Below, in pieces: positions 1-4,979 of a DNA stretch of 5,897 nt. The stretch comes from an uncultured Acidimicrobiaceae bacterium (GTDB lineage Bacteria > Actinomycetota > Acidimicrobiia > Acidimicrobiales > Bog-793). Made by a program: the position numbers and the translations under genes. Under the pieces are notes generated by a model. That model did no database searches. It saw nothing but the letters and a program-made list of their open reading frames with translations, and had not been told where the DNA came from. The stretch lies in NCBI GenBank assembly GCA_903907185.1, contig CAIVND010000226.1, positions 1 through 5,897 of the forward strand. Reading direction: 5' to 3'. The stretch's first letter is position 1; the number at the start of each line of letters is the position of its first letter.

Positions 1-221
1 AGCCCATTACCCTGGCGCTCCGACTCTTTGGAAACATCTTTTCCGGGGGTGTGATGCTGCTGTTGATCGCCGCCCTCCCTGGACCATTTCTTGTGGGCGT
101 GCCGATCCTTGACACGCTCTGGAAGATGATCGACGGACTCTTCGTCGGCCCCGTGCAGGCGTTCATCTTCGCGATCTTGACCATCCTCTACTTTGAGGCC
201 GCCATTGCAGGTGGCCACTAA
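1..221 (+). CDS. atpB: F1Fo ATP synthase subunit a, 3' end (partial)
   Basis: This is the C-terminal 72 residues (codons from base 3, TAA at 219-221) of the membrane subunit a, which forms the two proton half-channels beside the c-ring. The fragment opens with PITLALRLFGNIFSGG; its Arg at fragment residue 7 matches the essential Arg210 of E. coli. Near the end VQAFIFAILTILYF contains Gln52, the counterpart of E. coli Gln252. Two hydrophobic stretches (about residues 14-35 and 50-70) fit the last membrane helices. The position of E. coli Glu219 is Gly here, which from memory is also the case in mycobacterial subunit a. The protein ends EAAIAGGH. The start, and any atpI or promoter, lies upstream of the window. 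The family is usually about 240-270 residues, so roughly 70% is missing because of the window edge, not because the gene is broken. Confidence 0.96.
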   Translation, partial: PITLALRLFGNIFSGGVMLLLIAALPGPFLVGVPILDTLWKMIDGLFVGPVQAFIFAILTILYFEAAIAGGH

Positions 222-263
222 GAGGGTTCAAGAGGTTCGTCGTTCATGCAATATCTCAGATAG

Positions 264-269
264 AGGAGG
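264..269 (+). promoter_or_regulatory. Strong Shine-Dalgarno site of atpE
   Basis: AGGAGG lies 6 bases before the atpE ATG. It is the most complete ribosome binding site in the window and sits in the only sizeable intergenic gap (222-275). Subunit c is needed in many copies per complex, so a strong site here fits that demand (inference). I found no convincing hairpin or promoter in the gap. Confidence 0.85.
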
Positions 270-275
270 AAACTC

Positions 276-539
276 ATGGCAGCAACAGGTATCGACCAGG
301 CGATTCAGCTCGCAGGAGCAATGGTCGGTGGAGGACTCGCACTCGGCGGTGGCGCCGTTGGCGCAGCGATCGGCGACGGCCTTGCCGGCAGCCAGACAAT
401 CGCTGGTGTCGCACGCCAGCCCGAGGCGCAGAGCCGTCTGTTTACGATCATGTTCATCGTGGTCGGTCTGTGTGAGGCGATGTACTTCATCAACCTCGTC
501 TTCATGTTCCTCTTCGTGTTTGTTCTCTACAAGAAGTAG
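276..539 (+). CDS. atpE: F1Fo ATP synthase subunit c (proton-binding ring subunit)
   Basis: This 87-residue proteolipid forms the rotating c-ring, which carries protons across the membrane. Helix 1 (about residues 8-45) holds the glycine-rich packing motif GGGLALGGGAVGAAIGDG. The polar loop RQP (47-49) contacts gamma and epsilon. Helix 2 (about 53-84) holds the carboxylate Glu67 in GLCEAMYF. The residue after Glu67 is Ala rather than Ser or Thr, and no Na+-binding Gln is evident, so the ring is most likely proton-coupled. It aligns without gaps to my recollection of the M. tuberculosis protein with an offset of +6: Asp34, Leu65, Glu67, Tyr70 and Ile72 match Asp28, Leu59, Glu61, Tyr64 and Ile66. 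Met69 replaces Ala63, and Cys66 precedes the essential Glu. The start is set by the AGGAGG site. It lies between atpB (54-base gap) and atpF (11-base gap). Ring size cannot be read from the sequence. Confidence 0.98.
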   Translation: MAATGIDQAIQLAGAMVGGGLALGGGAVGAAIGDGLAGSQTIAGVARQPEAQSRLFTIMFIVVGLCEAMYFINLVFMFLFVFVLYKK

Positions 540-550
540 GGGAGATCAGC

Positions 551-1081
551 ATGCTGCTTGGTAGCAGCGCCGATTCTGGTGGTTCGAACTTTCTCATTCC
601 CAATGGGACGTTCATCTTTGAATTGGCAATGTTCATCGTTGTCTTGGGTATCGTCGCCAAATTTATTTTGCCGTCGATACAAAAGGTGATGACCGATCGC
701 GAGACGACGATTCGCTCTGCTCTTCAGGCAAGTGACGAGGGGCGAAGTGAAGCCACAAGACTTGATGCCGAGCGTCAGGTGGTACTAGAGACCGCCCACG
801 CGCAGGCACGGGTGACGATCGAGGTGGCAGCGCGAGAGGTTGAACAGCTCCGTGAGGATGCGCAAAGACGCGGCCAAGCAGAGTTTGATCGTGCGATCAC
901 TACCGCTCAGATCGCGATCGACGAAGAGACCAAGGTGCTGCGCAGCGAGACCGTGAGCAAGCTTGAGGCCGTTGTTGTGCAGGCTGCCGAGCGGATCATT
1001 GGCGCCGATGTCGATCCTGCAAAACACCGCGAGGTAATCGCGGCTGCAATCCGTGACGCAAGCGCGGAGCCAGCCCGATGA
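551..1081 (+). CDS. atpF: F1Fo ATP synthase subunit b (peripheral stalk)
   Basis: This 176-residue stator subunit anchors the peripheral stalk in the membrane and holds F1 static against the rotating shaft. The short N-terminus includes SNFLIPNGTF (12-21), which closely resembles the start of mycobacterial AtpF. One membrane helix follows (about 19-42), then the conserved hinge PSIQKVMTDRETTIRSAL (41-58). The rest is a long charged alpha-helix typical of the right-handed b coiled coil (about 50-135). The C-terminal delta-binding part is SKLEAVVVQAAERIIGADVD (136-155). The length is normal for the family. GGGGAG at 539-544, six bases before the ATG, supports the start. The stop overlaps the next gene as ATGA, so the two stalk genes are probably translationally coupled. 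Confidence 0.96.
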   Translation: MLLGSSADSGGSNFLIPNGTFIFELAMFIVVLGIVAKFILPSIQKVMTDRETTIRSALQASDEGRSEATRLDAERQVVLETAHAQARVTIEVAAREVEQLREDAQRRGQAEFDRAITTAQIAIDEETKVLRSETVSKLEAVVVQAAERIIGADVDPAKHREVIAAAIRDASAEPAR

Positions 1082-1593
1082 TTCTCGCGGATGCCGGCAA
1101 CTTTGGTTCCTCATTTCTGCTTGAGATCCTTGGTCTCGTTATCGTTGGTGGCCTCATCGCGAGGTACATTGCGCCACTTCTGAACAAGCAGATGAACGCC
1201 AAACTCACGACAATAAGCAGTCAACTTTCAGCTGGTGATGAGGCGCGTGCCACAGCCGTGCGTCTCGTGGAGCAGAGCAAAGCTGCTCTCGCTGAGGCAA
1301 AGTTGGAGGCGATTGCGATCGCGGACCGTGCCACGAAGAGCGCTGGACTTCTCGTCATCGACGGCAAGCGCCGCGCCGATGAAGAGTATGACCGGATCGT
1401 TGGCCGCATCGACCCCGAGATTGAGGCAAGCAAGACACGCGCTCGTCAACTCGTGCTTGATGATCTTGGCGCAGTTGTTGTAGCCGCGACTGAGGTTGTC
1501 GTTCGCGCAGAGATGACTGACACACTTCGTCACCGTCTCATCGGTGAGGCGATTTCGGCGACCGAGTCCCAGCCGACTGAGGTGCTTGCCTGA
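1078..1593 (+). CDS. Second b-type subunit (b'), equivalent to the b part of mycobacterial b-delta
   Basis: This 171-residue protein has the b-subunit layout: one membrane helix (about 12-35, ending GGLIARYIAPLL), then a charged helical rod. It differs clearly from the upstream atpF product. Its segment RYIAPLLNKQMNAKL (29-43) resembles the start of the mycobacterial b-delta fusion (RFIVPLVGRLMSAR, from memory), and it sits directly before delta as that part does. The C-terminal region (118-164) has the usual LDDLGAVVVAATEVV pattern of b C-termini, so the protein looks complete. Its likely role is to pair with AtpF in a heterodimeric peripheral stalk, as b and b' do in chloroplasts and cyanobacteria; that pairing is inference. 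The start is set by GGAG at 1066-1069 (8-base spacer) and the ATGA overlap with atpF. The stop overlaps the delta start by one base (TGATG). It could be labelled atpF2 or atpG'; I leave the symbol empty. Confidence 0.9.
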   Translation: MILADAGNFGSSFLLEILGLVIVGGLIARYIAPLLNKQMNAKLTTISSQLSAGDEARATAVRLVEQSKAALAEAKLEAIAIADRATKSAGLLVIDGKRRADEEYDRIVGRIDPEIEASKTRARQLVLDDLGAVVVAATEVVVRAEMTDTLRHRLIGEAISATESQPTEVLA

Positions 1594-2492
1594 TGCTCGA
1601 TGACATCGTGCGCGGATACGCCGTCGCCGTCGCAGAGAGTGCGGTACTGGATGGATCGATCTCTACTGTTGCCGACGAGATCGAGTTGTTCTCACGAACA
1701 CTGATTGCCTCCGAACCTCTGCGACTTGCCTTGACTGATCCAGGACTTGCCACCGTCGAACGTCGCGGCATCGTCGCTGATCTCCTTGTCGATCGTTCGC
1801 TTCCTGCGACTGCGGACCTCGTCAGTTTTGTCGTGCGTGTGGTGCGTGCTGGCGATGTCCCTGTAACGGTCGCCGCCGCCGAGGGTCTACTTGCGCACTC
1901 GGCCCCATCAGCTGAAGTACTGCTTGATGCCGAAGCTCCCGCCGGTCGTGTCGGCGCGCGCGAACGCATACGCGGCTACAGCGAACGAGTTCTCCAAGAG
2001 ATCACTGAACCTGCTGCGCTCGATGCGGTCGAGGACGAACTCTTCCGATTTGCGCGTGTGCTTGAAGACAATCCAGAGCTGCGCCGAGTGCTCGAAGATA
2101 CAAATTTTGCTTTGAGCGCCCGAATCGATGTTCTCAGCGATCTCATTGCCTCACATGTGAAGCCCGCAACGCTTCGACTCTGTAGTTACGTACTTCGTGC
2201 GGGAAGGCTTCGCAATTTGGTCGGCACCTATGACTGGCTCGTTGAGCTCGTGGCCGAGGAGCGAGGCCGTCGCATCGCTGATGTACGCAGTTGTGTGCCA
2301 CTAAGCGATGACGAACAGCAGCGTCTCGCACAGGCTCTTCGTCGTTTGGTGGGTCGTGAGGTGGAAGTACGGGTCATCATCGATGATTCGGTGGTTGGCG
2401 GAATCATGATCTCGACCGGCGACCTCTTCATCGATGGAACAGTCCGTTTGCGATTTGAACGTCTGCGCGATCAGTTCGCGCAGCAGGTTTAA
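1593..2492 (+). CDS. atpH: F1Fo ATP synthase subunit delta, long form with duplicated N-terminal domain
   Basis: Delta joins the top of the F1 head to the b stalk. This protein has 299 residues against about 177 in E. coli, and the extra length is a second copy of the N-terminal helical domain. Copy 1 spans about residues 7-85 and copy 2 about 127-205; they align without gaps at an offset of exactly 120 residues. A linker (about 95-125) separates them. Copy 2 runs into the usual C-terminal domain: ADVRSCVPLSDDEQQRL (229-245), VEVRVIIDDSVVGGIMI (257-273) and DLFIDGTVRLRFERL (277-291), the classical delta ending. The same double domain makes up the delta part of mycobacterial b-delta (VEDQLFRFSRIL there, VEDELFRFARVL here at 146-157). 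The start is supported by GAGGTG at 1579-1584 and the TGATG junction with b'. The gap to atpA is 18 bases. Confidence 0.95.
   Translation: MLDDIVRGYAVAVAESAVLDGSISTVADEIELFSRTLIASEPLRLALTDPGLATVERRGIVADLLVDRSLPATADLVSFVVRVVRAGDVPVTVAAAEGLLAHSAPSAEVLLDAEAPAGRVGARERIRGYSERVLQEITEPAALDAVEDELFRFARVLEDNPELRRVLEDTNFALSARIDVLSDLIASHVKPATLRLCSYVLRAGRLRNLVGTYDWLVELVAEERGRRIADVRSCVPLSDDEQQRLAQALRRLVGREVEVRVIIDDSVVGGIMISTGDLFIDGTVRLRFERLRDQFAQQV
1611..1847 (+). repeat. Delta N-terminal domain, copy 1 (coding repeat)
   Basis: Codons 7-85 of atpH. Landmarks are RGY (7-9), VADE (26-29), LR at 43-44, PAT (71-73) and a closing R..R (82 and 85). They recur 360 bases downstream. This copy lacks a following beta-rich C-terminal domain and is the extra one relative to short delta proteins. 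Confidence 0.85.
1971..2207 (+). repeat. Delta N-terminal domain, copy 2 (coding repeat)
   Basis: Codons 127-205 of atpH. RGY (127-129), VEDE (146-149), LR (163-164), PAT (191-193) and R202/R205 match copy 1 at a constant 120-residue offset. By hand I count 26 identical residues in 79 positions. This copy is contiguous with the C-terminal domain, so it corresponds to the domain found in ordinary delta subunits. Confidence 0.85.
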
Positions 2493-2496
2493 CCGA

Positions 2497-2500
2497 AAGG
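2497..2500 (+). promoter_or_regulatory. Modest Shine-Dalgarno site that decides the atpA start
   Basis: AAGG lies 10 bases before the ATG at 2511 but only 4 bases before the in-frame GTG at 2505. Together with the MAELTI start shared with mycobacterial alpha, this favours 2511 over 2505. The site is weak, so coupling to the end of atpH may help initiation. Confidence 0.6.
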
Positions 2501-2510
2501 CAGAGTGAAA

Positions 2511-4034
2511 ATGGCAGAGCTGACGATCAGCGCAGATGACATTGCAGCAGCGCTTGGACGCCACGCAGCGAGTCTAAAAACAGAGGTCGCCGCAGAACAG
2601 GTAGGACGTGTTCTTGAGGTGGGCGATGGTATTGCCTATGTGAGTGGTCTTCCCCATGCGGCGGTAAACGAGCTCCTTGAGTTCGAAAATGGCGCACTGG
2701 GTCTTGCACTGAACTTGGGCGAAGAGTCGATCGGTGCCGTCGTTCTCGGAGAACTCGATGGTCTTGACGAAGGTCAGGTCGTCCGCTCCTCGGGACGTAT
2801 TCTCTCGGTTCCGGTTGGAGACGGTCTCTTGGGTCGCGTTGTCGACCCACTTGGTAATCCAATCGATGGCAAGGGCCCACTGACCAACGTCGAGGATCGT
2901 CGAGTCGAGATCCAGGCACCAGGAATCGTTGGTCGTCAGCCAGTTACTCAACCACTGCAGACCGGAATCAAAGTCATCGATGCAATGACGCCGATCGGTC
3001 GTGGACAGCGTGAGCTGATTATCGGTGACCGTAAGACCGGCAAGACGACGATCGCTATCGATGCGATTATCAACCAACGTGGCAACGGTGTGAAGTGCAT
3101 CTACGTCGCGATCGGACAGAAGGGCTCGACGATCGCACAGATCGTCTCCACCCTTGAGGCACATGGCGCGATGGCGTACACCGTTGTGGTTGCGGCTCCA
3201 GCCTCTGAGTCGGCGCCGTTTAAGTATCTGGCGCCCTACTCCGGCTGTGCGATGGGCCAGCACTGGATGGAGCACTCCGACCATGCCCTCGTGGTCTATG
3301 ACGACCTCTCCAAACAGGCCGAGGCTTACCGTCAGCTCTCGCTGCTGCTCCGCCGTCCACCAGGTCGAGAGGCCTACCCCGGTGACGTTTTCTACCTCCA
3401 CAGCCGTCTACTCGAGCGGGCTGCGAAGCTCTCTGATGATCTTGGTGGTGGCTCGCTCACCGCGCTGCCAATCGTTGAGACGAAGGCGGGAGACATCTCC
3501 GCGTATATTCCAACGAACGTCATCTCGATCACCGATGGTCAGATCTTCTTGGAGACTGACCTCTTCAACTCTGGCGTTCGACCGGCGATGAACGTCGGAA
3601 ACTCAGTTTCGCGAGTTGGAGGAGCCGCGCAGACCAAGGCGATGCGGTCGGTCGTTGGCTCGCTCAAGATCGACCTTGCGCAGTTCCGCGACCTTGAGGC
3701 CTTCGCAACATTCGGATCGGAGCTCGACCGTGCCTCACAGGCACAGCTCGACCGTGGTTACCGGCTGACTGAACTGCTGAAGCAGGGTCTGAACGCTCCG
3801 ATGCCGATCGAGGAGCAGGTAGTTGTGATCTTCGCAGGTGTCCGTGGATTGATCGACGACGTTGCCGTTGAAGATGTGCAGCGCTTTGAGGCTGCCCTAC
3901 GTGCTCATATGCGTGCCGCGCACAACGATCTCCTCGAGCAGATTAAGAGCACGGGAGTACTTCCCGATGAGGCCGTTGTTCGAGCTGCAATCGAAGAGAT
4001 GAAGTCGAGCTTCACGAGTGGAAAGACGGCCTAA
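2511..4034 (+). CDS. atpA: F1Fo ATP synthase subunit alpha
   Basis: This is the 507-residue non-catalytic nucleotide-binding subunit of the F1 hexamer; it alternates with beta and supplies an arginine to the catalytic sites. The N-terminal beta-barrel covers about 25-95. The P-loop GDRKTGKT is at 172-179, and the Walker B region ALVVYDDLSKQAEAYR at 259-274. The family block RRPPGREAYPGDVFYLHSRL is at 281-300. SVSRVGGAAQ (365-374) contains Arg368, matching the arginine finger (E. coli Arg376). A helical C-terminal domain follows. I chose ATG 2511 because it gives MAELTI, as in mycobacterial alpha, and better ribosome-site spacing; the GTG at 2505 would add two residues. The protein ends soon after the standard C-terminal helices (SSFTSGKTA), so it lacks the roughly 35-residue C-terminal extension of mycobacterial alpha. 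Only 3 bases separate it from atpG. Confidence 0.98.
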   Translation: MAELTISADDIAAALGRHAASLKTEVAAEQVGRVLEVGDGIAYVSGLPHAAVNELLEFENGALGLALNLGEESIGAVVLGELDGLDEGQVVRSSGRILSVPVGDGLLGRVVDPLGNPIDGKGPLTNVEDRRVEIQAPGIVGRQPVTQPLQTGIKVIDAMTPIGRGQRELIIGDRKTGKTTIAIDAIINQRGNGVKCIYVAIGQKGSTIAQIVSTLEAHGAMAYTVVVAAPASESAPFKYLAPYSGCAMGQHWMEHSDHALVVYDDLSKQAEAYRQLSLLLRRPPGREAYPGDVFYLHSRLLERAAKLSDDLGGGSLTALPIVETKAGDISAYIPTNVISITDGQIFLETDLFNSGVRPAMNVGNSVSRVGGAAQTKAMRSVVGSLKIDLAQFRDLEAFATFGSELDRASQAQLDRGYRLTELLKQGLNAPMPIEEQVVVIFAGVRGLIDDVAVEDVQRFEAALRAHMRAAHNDLLEQIKSTGVLPDEAVVRAAIEEMKSSFTSGKTA

Positions 4035-4037
4035 TCG

Positions 4038-4979
4038 ATGGCAGGTGGCCAGGAGCGTCTGCTCCGTCGACGGATCAAAACCGTCGAAGCGACAAAGAAG
4101 ATCACGCGCGCGATGGAGCTCATCGCAGCGTCGCAGATGGGACGCGCTCGCGCCCGTCTCGCTGGTACGCGTCGCTACGTCGATGGCATCGAACGGGTTC
4201 TCGCGGTAACGGCGTCTGACGTAACGCACGCCTCGCGAATCGTTGGTGTGCCCGATCACGTCGAGCACTCACTGCTTGTCACGCTGGTCGGGGACCGTGG
4301 CCTGTGTGGTGCCTACAACTCCTCGGTACTTCGTATGGCCGAACGGTTGATCATCACCGGCGAGCAAGGCGGTCGGAGTTATCGACTCGTTACGGTAGGA
4401 CGCAAGGCCGTTGGGTACTTTCGCTACCGCAACCGTCCAATCGAACGATCCTTCCTCGCAATGTCCGATCGTCCCACCTATGAGGATGCACGTGCTGTTG
4501 CGGCCGAGATTATTGATCCCTTTCTCTCCGGCGAGGTTGACCTCGTCGAGCTGATCTCCACGCGTTATGTCTCGACGGGAACACAGGTCGTTGAACGCCG
4601 CCAGATTCTGCCGCTTGTTATCGGCGAAGCTGATGAAGGGACTCCTGCATCGAGTGCTGACGGGTTCTACGATTTCGAGCCCTCTGCCGAGGAGCTGCTC
4701 GAGCTGTTAGTTCCTCAGTATGCCGAAGTCGTTCTTTACCAGGCACTACTTGAGGCATCAGCCTCTGAGCACACGGCACGTCAACGGGCGATGGCTGCTG
4801 CGACCGAAAATGCAGAGGAGCTGATTACGACGTTGAGTCGGATCATGAACCGTGCACGACAAGATTCGATTACCACCGAGATCATGGAGATCGTCAGTGG
4901 AGCTGAGGCATTGCGCTCCGTGGGTAAGGCAACTCGCGAGGGCGTACTACGAAATGAGAATGAGGAGCAGATTGCATGA
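4038..4979 (+). CDS. atpG: F1Fo ATP synthase subunit gamma (central shaft), with C-terminal extension
   Basis: Gamma is the rotating shaft whose long N- and C-terminal helices form a coiled coil inside the alpha3-beta3 ring. The protein has 313 residues against 287 in E. coli. The N-terminal helix includes KKITRAMELIAASQMGRAR (20-38), the Rossmann-like domain carries GDRGLCGAYN (85-94), and the C-terminal helix includes ARQRAMAAATENAEELI (247-263) and ITTEIMEIVSGAEAL (278-292). Most gamma proteins end about there; this one continues for 21 charged and polar residues to NENEEQIA. The segment around 160-175 (DPFLSGEVDLVELI) is short and lacks the gamma loop of mycobacteria. The ATG has no good ribosome binding site: GGAAAG at 4020-4025 is 12 bases away. 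Initiation probably depends on ribosomes finishing atpA 3 bases upstream. Its stop overlaps atpD as ATGA. Confidence 0.97.
   Translation: MAGGQERLLRRRIKTVEATKKITRAMELIAASQMGRARARLAGTRRYVDGIERVLAVTASDVTHASRIVGVPDHVEHSLLVTLVGDRGLCGAYNSSVLRMAERLIITGEQGGRSYRLVTVGRKAVGYFRYRNRPIERSFLAMSDRPTYEDARAVAAEIIDPFLSGEVDLVELISTRYVSTGTQVVERRQILPLVIGEADEGTPASSADGFYDFEPSAEELLELLVPQYAEVVLYQALLEASASEHTARQRAMAAATENAEELITTLSRIMNRARQDSITTEIMEIVSGAEALRSVGKATREGVLRNENEEQIA
4962..4967 (+). promoter_or_regulatory. Shine-Dalgarno site of atpD inside the atpG tail
   Basis: GAGGAG lies 8 bases before the atpD ATG at 4976 and within the last codons of atpG, where it is part of the Asn-Glu-Glu-Gln stretch. It fixes the atpD start and means the gamma extension codons also serve beta translation. 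Confidence 0.8.

Noticed and set aside
249..263. Small palindrome ATCTCAGAT before atpE as a possible hairpin
   Set aside because: Four-base arms with a one-base loop cannot form a stable stem, and no larger stem or U-run is present, so it is neither a terminator nor a processing hairpin that I can support.
193..564. A 123-codon + strand open frame covering atpE in another frame
   Set aside because: It overlaps the certain atpE gene completely and begins inside atpB. Its Ser/Arg-rich product is typical of a shifted frame.
1591..1595. TGATG junction as a possible sequencing frameshift breaking a b-delta fusion
   Set aside because: Both flanking proteins look complete, delta has its own GAGGTG ribosome site at good spacing, and stop/start overlaps are the rule in this operon. 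I treat it as a real gene boundary, pending read-level confirmation.
2505..2507. In-frame GTG as the atpA start
   Set aside because: It is only 4 bases from the AAGG site and adds MK before MAELTI, whereas the ATG at 2511 matches the start of mycobacterial alpha.
2493..2510. Possible internal promoter between atpH and atpA
   Set aside because: The gap is only 18 bases and contains the ribosome binding site. I could not find a credible -35/-10 pair in the end of atpH.
2574..3401. A 275-codon open frame on the minus strand within atpA
   Set aside because: It is antisense to highly conserved alpha coding sequence, shows no recognisable domain and has a low-complexity antisense composition. It reflects the codon bias of atpA.
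600..4000. Apparent abundance of GATC and CGATCG words
   Set aside because: They follow from frequent ATC (Ile) and GATC-containing codon pairs, are spread evenly through coding sequence and show no clustering that would suggest an origin or regulatory site.
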